The notes beneath the pieces are model-generated. The model saw only the letters and a program-made list of their open reading frames with translations. It did not search any database and was not told where the DNA came from. Position numbers and translations under genes: made by a program. Source: an uncultured Collinsella sp. (GTDB lineage: Bacteria > Actinomycetota > Coriobacteriia > Coriobacteriales > Coriobacteriaceae). From it: a stretch of DNA of 40,701 nucleotides. Position 1 is the first letter of the stretch. Every line of letters starts with the position of its first letter. The stretch lies in NCBI GenBank assembly GCA_902494815.1, contig CABUVB010000004.1, positions 1-40,701 of the forward strand, given 5' to 3'. Below are positions 14,962 through 23,087 of this stretch, piece after piece.

Positions 14962-15636
14962 TTAGTCCAGGTCGTCGGCAGCAAAGTTGTCGATCGGGGC
15001 GAAGGGATCGGCCACGGGGACAACCGGGTCAGCGACGGGCAGCGGCTCGGCGGGAACAGTCACTGCAGGAGAAGCGGCAGAACCGACCGGCGTGGAGGCC
15101 ATCAGATCGGCCGGGAAGGAATTCTGGGCATCGTCCATGAAGTGCTGGATGAGCTTGAGATACTCTGCCTTGAACTCCTCACGGGAAGCCTTGAGACGAT
15201 CGATCTCCTCGAGCTCGGCCTGCTTCTCGGTCAGAGCCTGGCGGATAACCTCGCGGGCCTTGGCGTCAGCCTCGTTGCGGATACGCTCAGCGTTCTCGTT
15301 GGCATCGTTGACGATGGTCTCAGCGGTCTGCTGGGCAGCGATCAGGGCAGCGGAAATCTGGCGCTCCTGAGCGGAGAAGTCAGGGGCGGGAGCAGCCACG
15401 GGGGCGGCAGGAACGGCCTGGGCGGTGGCATCCTGAGCTTGGGCAAGCTGAGCCTGCGCATCGGCAAGCTGCTGCTCGGTAGCAGTCAGGCGACCCTTAA
15501 GGTCGACGATCTTAGCGAGCATAGCGTCAACCTCGGAGGACAGCGTCTCCAAGAAGACGTCGACCTCAGCAGGATCGTAGCCACGCTTGGCCTCAGAGAA
15601 AGTCTGAGCCTGGATGTCTGCAGGGGTAATAGCCAT
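14962..15636 (-). CDS. divIVA: DivIVA-type polar/septal coiled-coil protein
   Basis: 224 aa. The N-terminal 55 residues are the DivIVA lipid-binding domain: ITPADIQAQTF, then KRGYDPAEVDVFLE. Two coiled-coil stretches follow (about 40-70 and 95-165), separated by an Ala/Pro-rich linker, and the C-terminal 45 residues are Pro/Ala/Asp-rich and probably disordered. DivIVA recognises negatively curved membrane at septa and poles; in Actinomycetota it directs polar growth and division. AAGGAG lies 7 nt before the ATG. It is the last gene after yggS-sepF-yggT, the standard order, and is followed by a strong terminator. Confidence 0.95.
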   Translation of the reverse strand: MAITPADIQAQTFSEAKRGYDPAEVDVFLETLSSEVDAMLAKIVDLKGRLTATEQQLADAQAQLAQAQDATAQAVPAAPVAAPAPDFSAQERQISAALIAAQQTAETIVNDANENAERIRNEADAKAREVIRQALTEKQAELEEIDRLKASREEFKAEYLKLIQHFMDDAQNSFPADLMASTPVGSAASPAVTVPAEPLPVADPVVPVADPFAPIDNFAADDLD

Positions 15637-15697
15637 AACAAGTCTCCTTTTTCATCGCCTCGGCGCTACACGCCCGACGTAAGTTACTAAGTCAGTT

Positions 15698-15979
15698 CTA
15701 CACGAGTATACCTATAAGAAGCTGCAGAACCAGCCTCTGCACCAACTGCAACGCAATAATCGCAACGACCGGCGAAAAATCGATACCGCCCATCGGCGGG
15801 ATGAAACGACGGAACAGGTTGAGCCACGGACCGCACACGCTATCAAGCACCGCGGCAATATCCTGAAGCAAACCACCCTGCTTCATGGGAATCCACGTCA
15901 TAAAGCAGTAGACGACAATGAGCGTGGAATAGAAGTTGAACAGCGTGTTGACCAGCTGGACGATAGTGTAGATGTTGAT
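15698..15979 (-). CDS. yggT: YggT/YlmG family membrane protein, non-standard start codon
   Basis: About 93 aa if translation begins at the ATC at 15979. It has two hydrophobic segments, one at the N-terminus (IVQLVNTLFNFYSTLIVVYCFMTW) and one at the C-terminus, with the family motif NLFRRFIPPMGGIDFSPVVA between them. YggT (YlmG in Gram-positives) sits beside sepF and is linked to division-site or cell-shape functions. The frame contains no ATG, GTG or TTG before the internal ATG at 15901, and starting there would delete most of the first membrane segment. GAGGAG (15991-15986 on minus) is ideally placed, 6 nt before the ATC; ATT lies at 15985. The family call is firm; the start codon is inferred. 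Confidence 0.85.
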   Translation of the reverse strand: MNIYTIVQLVNTLFNFYSTLIVVYCFMTWIPMKQGGLLQDIAAVLDSVCGPWLNLFRRFIPPMGGIDFSPVVAIIALQLVQRLVLQLLIGILV

Positions 15980-16000
15980 GGGAATCTCCTCGTCTTGTCT

Positions 16001-16723
16001 TTACTTAAGGTAGCCGTCGGCACGAAGCTTCTTGAGATCGGAATCTTTGACCTCGCAACCGGCGGGCAGCACCATGAACACGCGGTCGCCCACCTCCTTG
16101 ACCGTGGCACCCAGACCGCAGGCAAAGCCGTAAGAGAAGTCCAAGACGCGCTTGGCAACTTCGGTGCGTACGCCCACAAAAATCAGTGCGACAGGCTGCT
16201 TGGTGCGAACGCGGCGCACCACGGTCTCCACGTCGTCATAGCTCTCGGGGCGCAGGACATAGGCCGGCAGCTGCGGCGTGGCGTTGATGATATTGCTCGC
16301 ATAGGCCGAGGCATCGCTCGGTGCAGGCGCGGGTGCAGCGGCGGCACGGGCGCGGGTATTCTCGGCGTAGCTCGACGGCGTGTCATAGGCACCAGGACGA
16401 TAACCGCTCGCAACACTGTCCTGCGAGCGCGAAGGCGGGTTATACGTCGTGGCATGGCGGGAGTCATCGCCGACCAGCTGACCGGAGCGCGTATACACGG
16501 CAACCGACTCAGCTTCACCGCGGCGCGTCTGGCCAAGCAGGCCGTTGCTCGGCTCGTCTTGGGTGTAGAAGCCCTCGCCCGAAGCACCACTGTAGCCGTT
16601 GTTCTGATAGCCATCGTCGTAGCCGTCATCGTAGCCGTAGTCGTCGTCCTGGCCATAACCCTGGTCGTAACCCTGCTGGCCGCCCAGGTGCATCTTATTT
16701 TTAATCTCGTCAAGGAAGCCCAT
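16001..16723 (-). CDS. sepF: Cell division protein SepF
   Basis: 240 aa from the ATG at 16723, which has GAGAGGA 8 nt upstream. SepF anchors FtsZ to the membrane in bacteria lacking FtsA, as here. The N-terminus MGFLDEIKNKMHLG is the amphipathic membrane-binding helix. Residues about 18-55 form a Gln/Gly/Tyr/Asp-rich linker with repeated GYD/DGY units, followed by a Ser/Ala/Pro-rich stretch to about 145. The C-terminal FtsZ-binding domain (about 150-240) has VLRPESYDDVETVV, PVALIFVGV and KRVLDFSYGFACGL. The linker is much longer than in B. subtilis SepF (about 150 aa). It lies between yggS and yggT. Confidence 0.95.
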   Translation of the reverse strand: MGFLDEIKNKMHLGGQQGYDQGYGQDDDYGYDDGYDDGYQNNGYSGASGEGFYTQDEPSNGLLGQTRRGEAESVAVYTRSGQLVGDDSRHATTYNPPSRSQDSVASGYRPGAYDTPSSYAENTRARAAAAPAPAPSDASAYASNIINATPQLPAYVLRPESYDDVETVVRRVRTKQPVALIFVGVRTEVAKRVLDFSYGFACGLGATVKEVGDRVFMVLPAGCEVKDSDLKKLRADGYLK

Positions 16724-16783
16724 GGTTGTGTCCTCTCGCGGTTTAGTGCAGGCGCCCCGATAATCAGTGCGCACTTCAGAGCC

Positions 16784-17521
16784 TTATTTTACTGCAAACT
16801 CCGGGCTAAATACTACCCTGCCCAGGCGAACGAGCGTAGAGCCCTCCTCAAGGGCAGACTCAAAGTCCTCGCTCATACCGCAGGAAAGCTCAGGCAGGTT
16901 CAAATCGGGATGCGCCGCCTCCAGCTCATCCCTCAGCTCACGAAGCCCCGCAAAGGTGCGGCGTGCCACATCCTTATTCCCCCGGGGCGCCATAGTCATA
17001 AGCCCCTGTACGCAAATTCCCTCAAGTTCTGCAAGCTCACCCGCGGCGGCGCGAATCTCATCGGGTGAAAAGCCTCCCTTCGACTCCTCACCACTCACAT
17101 TGACCTCAATGAGCACACGCTGGGGGCCGACGAGCTCGCCTGCCTCAATCTTGCGAACAGCACGGCTCGAGATCGCCTGCGCCAGATGCAGCGAACCCAC
17201 CGAGTGAATCAGCTCGGCTGAGCCCAGCACCGCATTGATCTTATTGGTCTGCAGGTTGCCGATCATATCGAAGCGCACCTCGGGCAGCTCCGGATGCTCC
17301 GCCAGACCCGTGAGCTTGCGAACCAGCTCCTGCGGGCGGTTCTCGGCAAAATGGCGATACCCCGCCTGGATGGCGGCAACGGTCTCATCGACACCAACGG
17401 TCTTGGACACGGCAATGAGGCTCGCGGCGTCGTGGGGACGGCCCGCGCGATCGAGCGCCGCATAAAAACGTTCCAGAATCTGCTCGCGGCGAGCGCGCAT
17501 CAAGTCCAAATAGTTATCCAT
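16784..17521 (-). CDS. yggS: PLP homeostasis protein YggS (YlmE)
   Basis: 245 aa from the ATG at 17521, served by GGAGGCG; an in-frame extension to 17605 runs through the upstream hairpin. This is the pyridoxal-phosphate-binding PROSC/YggS barrel. Lys40 in LIAVSKTV is the PLP lysine. HFAENRPQEL, FDMIGNLQTNK, VLIEVNVSGEESKGGF, GLMTMAP and LSCGMSEDFESALEEGSTLVRLG are family blocks. It buffers free PLP and is not a classical enzyme; in Gram-positives it usually lies beside sepF, as here. The preceding phoU and a GC-rich hairpin separate it from the phosphate operon. Confidence 0.94.
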   Translation of the reverse strand: MDNYLDLMRARREQILERFYAALDRAGRPHDAASLIAVSKTVGVDETVAAIQAGYRHFAENRPQELVRKLTGLAEHPELPEVRFDMIGNLQTNKINAVLGSAELIHSVGSLHLAQAISSRAVRKIEAGELVGPQRVLIEVNVSGEESKGGFSPDEIRAAAGELAELEGICVQGLMTMAPRGNKDVARRTFAGLRELRDELEAAHPDLNLPELSCGMSEDFESALEEGSTLVRLGRVVFSPEFAVK

Positions 17522-17571
17522 TGCCAATCGCCTCCGCTGACAGCCAAACAAGTAGTCCCATGCTAACGCAA

Positions 17572-17603
17572 GAGCGCGGCCCCGCATGTGCAAGGCCGCG
17601 CTC
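17572..17603 (-). terminator. Hairpin after phoU
   Basis: Perfect 10-bp arms GAGCGCGGCC (17572-17581) and 17594-17603 with a 12-nt loop lie about 40 nt past the phoU stop. The following bases on the minus strand (TTGCGTT) are only weakly T-rich, so termination may be partial, letting some transcription reach yggS. Confidence 0.55.
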
Positions 17604-17640
17604 ACTTAGGTATTTACAATCTTTCGACGAACGGGGTTAC

Positions 17641-18498
17641 TTACTCCTCGTCGTCCTCGCCATCGTCCTCATCCTCAAGATGATCGAGCAGGTAGCGAAG
17701 ACCCTCGCTGACCTCGTTAACGGGCACCTTGGCAACGTAGCGTACATCGACGGCGGGCCTCATGATAACACCCTCGCCCGAAGGCACGCGCATGCTCTCG
17801 AGCTCATCCTCATCAGTGCAGGCGATATCACCGGCAGTCATACGCTGTCCGGTCAACAGGAAGGTCAGACGGCAGGCGGCATCGATGGAAATCGAGGCGA
17901 TGCGATCGAGATAGCGCGATACCATGATGGCGCGGCGCAGGTCGTCATAGTTGCTGTCGTCGTCCATAAAATCGCCCGTGTCCATGCGGTTAAAGGTGCG
18001 GAAGAACTTCTCGTAGGCGGCGTGCACTGGCTCGTCCTCGACGGCCAAGTTGCAGATGATGGACATGTCGTTGGTGACGAGCGCAGAAAGCGAAGAGCCC
18101 AGCACCTGGTAGACGGCCTCAGCCTCGGCCTCGACCGTGCCGACAAGCTCCTTGGGCAGCGAGATGTCGGCCTTGATCATATGACGCGTGGCGCGGCAAA
18201 TCTGGCGAACCTTATCGGTCATGCGCTGCAGGTTAAAGTCGACGTAGATGATCGTCTGCAGCAAGCGGAAGTCGGAGGCGACCGGTGACTGCGTGGCAAT
18301 CAGGTTGTAGCAGACGGCCTCCAGGTTGGCGCAGCGTGCGTCAATCGAAAGCGTGCGCTTCTTGGTCTTGGTGGCGAGCTTGCGGTCGTCGGTCACATAG
18401 GCCTTCACGGCATCGTGGAGGGCCAGATCGACGGCCTCGTAGATGCTCAGCATCTCGTGACGGGCCTCGATGAGCTGACGGGAAAACAGTTTGCGCAT
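17641..18498 (-). CDS. phoU: Phosphate transport regulator PhoU with acidic tail
   Basis: 285 aa. PhoU couples Pst transport to the phosphate-sensing two-component system and restrains uptake. Residues 1 to about 225 show the duplicated three-helix pattern: MRKLFSRQLIEARHEM, then DARCANLEAVCYNLIATQSPVASDFR in the first bundle, and NRMDTGDF with MVSRYLDRIASISIDAACRLTFLLTG in the second. Beyond the usual length (about 215-240 aa) there is a tail of some 55 residues ending in a run of Asp/Glu (LEDEDDGEDDEE). GGAGTG precedes the ATG. It is the last gene of the pst operon; no phoR/phoP pair is in the window. Confidence 0.94.
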   Translation of the reverse strand: MRKLFSRQLIEARHEMLSIYEAVDLALHDAVKAYVTDDRKLATKTKKRTLSIDARCANLEAVCYNLIATQSPVASDFRLLQTIIYVDFNLQRMTDKVRQICRATRHMIKADISLPKELVGTVEAEAEAVYQVLGSSLSALVTNDMSIICNLAVEDEPVHAAYEKFFRTFNRMDTGDFMDDDSNYDDLRRAIMVSRYLDRIASISIDAACRLTFLLTGQRMTAGDIACTDEDELESMRVPSGEGVIMRPAVDVRYVAKVPVNEVSEGLRYLLDHLEDEDDGEDDEE

Positions 18499-18590
18499 GG
18501 TTCACTCCAATCAGTTGGGTGCGGTCATGCCGCCCGCACAGTGAATACGCACCGGAACAGATCCGATCGGCTTGGGACTAGTCGCACCGA

Positions 18591-19394
<804 letters not shown>

Positions 19395-19406
19395 GGGACT
19401 CCTTAA

Positions 19407-20312
19407 CTAGCGACGCTTGCGCGACAGGAAGCGCGCAAACAGGTTGAAGGCCAGAATGATCACCATCAGCAAGAGCGCGGTGCCGTAGGCTGCGTTCATG
19501 TTGATGCCGTCGTTGGCAAGCAGATACAGGTGAACCGTCATGGGGCGGCCGGAATCGAGCGGCGAAATAGGTAGATTGATGGCCTGCCCCATGGTATAGA
19601 GCACCACCGCGGTCTCGCCAATGGCACGGCCGATGGCGAGAACGATGCCCGTGGCAATACGGCCAAAGGCAGAAGGAAGCACGATCTTGGAGACAACCTG
19701 CCACTTGGTGGCGCCCAGGCCATATGCGCCCCAGCGGATATAGCGCGGAACGGCGCGAATGGCCTCTTCGGTGGTACGCATGACGATGGGAAGCATCAAG
19801 AGCGCGAGTGCCAGGGCGGCCGAGACCATCGAAAGGCCCAGGCCCATGGCCTCGACAAACAAGGCGTAGCCAAACAGGCCCATAACGATGGAGGGCACCG
19901 AGGCCAAAGCGTCAGCAGCGTAGCGAATGAGCTCGACGACCTTGCCCTGCTTGGCGTACTCGGCCAGATAGACGGCTGCCAGCACAGCGATCGGCGTGCA
20001 GATAAGCATGGCGAGCGCCGTCACGTAGACGGTCGAGACGATCGTGGGCCAAATTCCGCCCTCGGCGTTGACGCCCTGGGGCCAACCGAAGATAAAGTCG
20101 AGCGAGATGTGTGGCAGGCCGTTGATGACCACGTAGGCGATGATAGCGACCAGCACCAGCGTGGTGATGTAGGCAGCGGCACGAAACACGCCAAGCATGA
20201 TCTTGTTGGACAGGTCCTTGTTGATGCGGCCCTTCTTGCCGTGGGAAAGGGCACGCTTGATGCGCTCGCGCGACGAGGTCGTATCGACCGTCGTGTCAAC
20301 GGAATCGGACAT
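19407..20312 (-). CDS. pstA: Phosphate ABC transporter permease PstA
   Basis: 301 aa with six membrane segments after a polar N-terminus of about 40 residues. The permease EAA-type loop GAYGLGATKWQVVSKIVLPSA lies in the second half, followed by GRAIGETAVVLYTMG, which is characteristic of Pst permeases. YLAEYAKQGK and SVPSIVMGLFGYALFV also mark PstA. It forms the channel with PstC. It starts 3 nt after the pstC stop, so translation is probably coupled. Confidence 0.96.
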   Translation of the reverse strand: MSDSVDTTVDTTSSRERIKRALSHGKKGRINKDLSNKIMLGVFRAAAYITTLVLVAIIAYVVINGLPHISLDFIFGWPQGVNAEGGIWPTIVSTVYVTALAMLICTPIAVLAAVYLAEYAKQGKVVELIRYAADALASVPSIVMGLFGYALFVEAMGLGLSMVSAALALALLMLPIVMRTTEEAIRAVPRYIRWGAYGLGATKWQVVSKIVLPSAFGRIATGIVLAIGRAIGETAVVLYTMGQAINLPISPLDSGRPMTVHLYLLANDGINMNAAYGTALLLMVIILAFNLFARFLSRKRR

Positions 20313-20315
20313 AGC

Positions 20316-21242
20316 CTACCCCCTCTTCTTCTTGGAAATCAGACGGACGATGCCCACCAGCGTGGCGGAGATGATAAACAGGACCACGCCCATGCCGAAC
20401 AGCGCCGAGCGATGCAGACCCGAGGAATAGCTCATGTCGAGCGCGATCTGGCTCGTGAGCGTCGAGATAGGGCTCGCAATGCTGTCGGGAATAACCGGGG
20501 CGTTACCCACGACCATGAGCACGGCCATGGTCTCTCCGATGGCACGGCCCATACCCAGCACGATGGCATCCACGATACCCAGCTTAGCGGCAGGTAGCAC
20601 GACCTTATAGATGGTCTGCCACTTAGTAGCACCCATGGCATACGATGCCTCGCGAATGCCCATGGGAATGGAATTGAGGGCATCGATGGTGAGCGTGGTG
20701 ATGGTAGGGACGATCATGATGGCAAGCACAAACCACGCCGTCAGCGCACCAAAACCAAGGCCGCCGGTCAGTTGTGCGATAAACGGGCGGATGATGATCA
20801 TGCCGAAAAAGCCGTAGATGATAGAAGGGATGCCGGCCAGCAGGTCGACGGCAGGGCTGATGAGCTTGCGCACGCGCTTGCCGGCGATCTCGACCAGGTA
20901 CACGGCCGTGCCCACACCTAGCGGCACGCCCATGGCGAGCGCACCGACGGTCACCAGACCTGAGCCGGCAAGCAGCGACATGATGCCGTAGTGGCCCTCA
21001 GAGGGCGCCCACGTAAAGCTAAAGAAGTCCGCCAGACCGATGTCGGTAAAGACGGGCAGCGCCGAGTACGTGGTAAAGACAAAAATCAGGATGACGGTAA
21101 CGACCGCCAAAAACGCGCAGGCAAAGAAGATCCACTGCAGCGCCTTCTCCTTGATATAGGTACTGCGCGATACGAGCGCCAGCTCGCGCTTCTTGGGTGC
21201 CTGAGCATTCTGCTCAGTCTGGGAGTTTTCCTGTGCTTCCAT
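20316..21242 (-). CDS. pstC: Phosphate ABC transporter permease PstC
   Basis: 308 aa from the ATG at 21242, which has GGGGAG 8 nt upstream; a GTG three codons earlier (21251) lies too close to that site. Six membrane segments follow a polar N-terminus of about 35 residues (SQTEQNAQAPKKRE). Typical PstC strings are FFSFTWAP, YGIMSLLAGSGLV, LLAGIPSIIYGFFGM, the loop ASYAMGATKWQTIYKVVLPAA and GRAIGETMAVLMVVGNAP. The start lies one base after the pstS stop. Confidence 0.96.
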   Translation of the reverse strand: MEAQENSQTEQNAQAPKKRELALVSRSTYIKEKALQWIFFACAFLAVVTVILIFVFTTYSALPVFTDIGLADFFSFTWAPSEGHYGIMSLLAGSGLVTVGALAMGVPLGVGTAVYLVEIAGKRVRKLISPAVDLLAGIPSIIYGFFGMIIIRPFIAQLTGGLGFGALTAWFVLAIMIVPTITTLTIDALNSIPMGIREASYAMGATKWQTIYKVVLPAAKLGIVDAIVLGMGRAIGETMAVLMVVGNAPVIPDSIASPISTLTSQIALDMSYSSGLHRSALFGMGVVLFIISATLVGIVRLISKKKRG

Positions 21243-21243
21243 G

Positions 21244-22080
21244 TTACTCACTCCCCTTCTCGTCGTTGGTGACGGGAATAAAGCCCGCCTCGCGAATCTG
21301 CTTGTCCATCTTTTCGGACGTCACGTAGTCGATGTAATCCTGCGCCTGCTGCGAAGGCGCACCCTTCACAAAGAAGTAAAGGTCGCGCGAGATGGGATAG
21401 CCGCCACTCGCGACCGTCTTCTCGGACGCCTCAACATGATTGACCGAGACAGCCTTGACCGAGGTCTTGGCGTTGAGGCTATCGACGAAGCCCAGCGAAA
21501 TGTAGCCGATGGCCCCACGCGAACGAGATACCACGTCGCGCACCTGGCCCGTACCCGAAAGAACAGCCGAGCGGCGATCGAACGGCGTGCCATCCATCAC
21601 GATGGTACGGAAGGCCTCGCGCGTACCGGACGCCTCGTCTCGGTTGATGACCTGAATCCTCAGGTCCTCGCCACCGACCTCTTTCCAATTGGTAATCTTG
21701 CCGGCGTAGATATCGCGGAGCTGCTCGGTCGAGAGGTTATCGACGGGGTTGTCGTCGTTCACGATGACCGCAATACCGTCGTGGGCAATGACGATGGGAG
21801 TCAGGCCCAGATCCTGTTCGTCGGCATTGAGTCCACGGGAGGAGCTGGCGATATCGGCCGTGCCGGCGCTGACGGCCTCGATCCCAGCGGAAGAACCCAA
21901 ACCGGAAACGAGCACGTCGATGCCGGTCTCCTCCTTAAAGCCCTCGGCCGCAATCTCGGCGATAGGAAGGCAGGTCGTGGAGCCGGCCACGGTAATGGAA
22001 GAGGTAGAAGATCCCGAAGAACAGGCGCACAGCGTAAGCGTAAGCACAGCGGCGCTCAGGACCGATACGATCTTTCTCAT
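21244..22080 (-). CDS. pstS: Phosphate-binding lipoprotein PstS
   Basis: 278 aa. The N-terminus is a lipoprotein signal: MRKIVSVLSAAVLTLTLCAC with the lipobox LCAC, so the mature protein should be tethered outside the membrane by Cys20. The phosphate-binding domain shows ITVAGSTTCLPIAE, GLGSSAGIEAV, TADIASSSRGLN, VINRDEASGTREAF and SRGAIGYISLGFVD, with the Ser/Thr/Arg residues that hold phosphate. It starts inside the last codons of pgeF: ATGA overlap, the pgeF TGA sharing bases with the pstS ATG. That is a strong sign that pgeF and pst are one transcript with coupled translation. Confidence 0.96.
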   Translation of the reverse strand: MRKIVSVLSAAVLTLTLCACSSGSSTSSITVAGSTTCLPIAEIAAEGFKEETGIDVLVSGLGSSAGIEAVSAGTADIASSSRGLNADEQDLGLTPIVIAHDGIAVIVNDDNPVDNLSTEQLRDIYAGKITNWKEVGGEDLRIQVINRDEASGTREAFRTIVMDGTPFDRRSAVLSGTGQVRDVVSRSRGAIGYISLGFVDSLNAKTSVKAVSVNHVEASEKTVASGGYPISRDLYFFVKGAPSQQAQDYIDYVTSEKMDKQIREAGFIPVTNDEKGSE

Positions 22081-22877
22081 AGCATCACGCCGATCGCAGC
22101 ATGGCGCCCACAGGTGCCGTCCTCGTTACGGTAGGAATAAAAGCGGTCGTTCTGACGCACGGTCGAAAGCTGGGTATCCACGATATTATCCGCGTCGACA
22201 CCGACATCTACCAGCGCCTCGCGAATGGCAGCGGAAAGATCAAGCATGCGAGAGGTATTCGCATCGATGCAAGAGAACTCGGCGGCAAAGCGATCCATGA
22301 GTTCCTGGGATACCTCATATTCGTCACCCAAGATATGGGGGCCGATATAGGCGGAAACGTCGCTCGCATCGCAACCGGCAGCATCGCAAAGCGCCTGGCA
22401 CGCCTTGGCGGAAATACGTGCAATCGTGCCCTTCCAACCGGAGTGCACCACGGCAAATCCGCCGGGGGCCACCAGCACCACGGGAACGCAGTCGGCAAAG
22501 CAGAGCAGCACGGGCACGTTATGCGCCGTGCAGACGATGGCATCACAGCCCTCGGCAATCTGCTCGCGAACGTCCTCAAGGTCATCGGCGCCGTTCGAGG
22601 TCACCGCAACGATATGATCACCATGGACCTGATTGGGAACGAGCAGGTTGTGCTCGCACTCGGCGGCACCCATAGCCTCGAGCGCACGACAACGATTTTC
22701 TTGAACAGCAAAGGGGTCATCGCCAACATGCGAGCCCAAGTTGAGTGAGGAGTACGCATCTTCGGAAACGCCACCGGCGCGCTCGGTGAAGGCAAAGCGA
22801 ACATCGGATGTCGCGCCCTCCACCAACGTAACTCCATCATGGTCGACACGCGAAACTTTGTCCGCACGTGCTGCCAT
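22077..22877 (-). CDS. pgeF: Laccase-domain purine nucleoside phosphorylase family protein PgeF (YlmD/YfiH)
   Basis: 266 aa from the ATG at 22877, with AGGAGG 7 nt upstream. It belongs to the polyphenol-oxidase/YfiH (Cu-oxidase_4) family; members purified from several bacteria act on purine nucleosides, and the E. coli protein has been linked to peptidoglycan editing. The metal-site residues are seen in NQVHGD, CFADCVPVVL and AVVHSGWKGT. AFTERAGGVSEDAYSSLNLG and the C-terminal RFYSYRNEDGTCGRHA are family blocks. It lies just after ftsZ as in many Gram-positives, but here it is also the first gene of the phosphate operon. Confidence 0.94.
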   Translation of the reverse strand: MAARADKVSRVDHDGVTLVEGATSDVRFAFTERAGGVSEDAYSSLNLGSHVGDDPFAVQENRCRALEAMGAAECEHNLLVPNQVHGDHIVAVTSNGADDLEDVREQIAEGCDAIVCTAHNVPVLLCFADCVPVVLVAPGGFAVVHSGWKGTIARISAKACQALCDAAGCDASDVSAYIGPHILGDEYEVSQELMDRFAAEFSCIDANTSRMLDLSAAIREALVDVGVDADNIVDTQLSTVRQNDRFYSYRNEDGTCGRHAAIGVML

Positions 22878-22929
22878 ACTAAAGCCTCCTAATAACACAA
22901 GTACCGCGGCATCGCCGCTACAGCCCGCG

Positions 22930-22935
22930 TTTATA
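22930..22935 (-). promoter_or_regulatory. Candidate -10 for pgeF-pst
   Basis: On the minus strand TATAAA lies about 53 nt before the pgeF start. The -35 position is poor (CTTTTA at 17 nt), which would suit an activator-dependent promoter using the repeat at 22983-23000. An alternative -10 is TATCCT at 22962-22957. Confidence 0.3.
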
Positions 22936-22982
22936 CGGCTGTCATACTTCTCTAAAAGGATACCTGCTGCGCTGGAGGCAAT

Positions 22983-23000
22983 CGTAAAGGGAACGTAAAG
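22983..23000 (-). promoter_or_regulatory. Pho-box-like direct repeat before pgeF-pst
   Basis: On the minus strand CTTTACG is repeated exactly, separated by TTCC: two 7-bp units with an 11-bp period. PhoB/PhoP response regulators bind direct repeats with this 7+4 layout, although the unit sequence differs between phyla. Its position between the ftsZ terminator and pgeF, upstream of pstSCAB-phoU, fits a phosphate-starvation activator site. This is an inference; no binding data exist here. Confidence 0.45.
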
Positions 23001-23032
23001 AGATTGGAGGTTCTAGTTTACAAAGTCGAAAT

Positions 23033-23061
23033 AAAAAGGGCGCGTCCATACGGACACGCCC
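23033..23061 (-). terminator. Terminator after ftsZ
   Basis: On the minus strand GGGCGTGTCC (23061-23052) pairs with GGACGCGCCC (23047-23038), 9 of 10 positions, 4-nt loop, then TTTTTATTT. This ends the main dcw transcript about 27 nt past the ftsZ stop, so the pgeF-pst genes need a promoter of their own. Confidence 0.88.
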
Positions 23062-23087
23062 CTGTGCACAACAATGCAAAGAACGAC

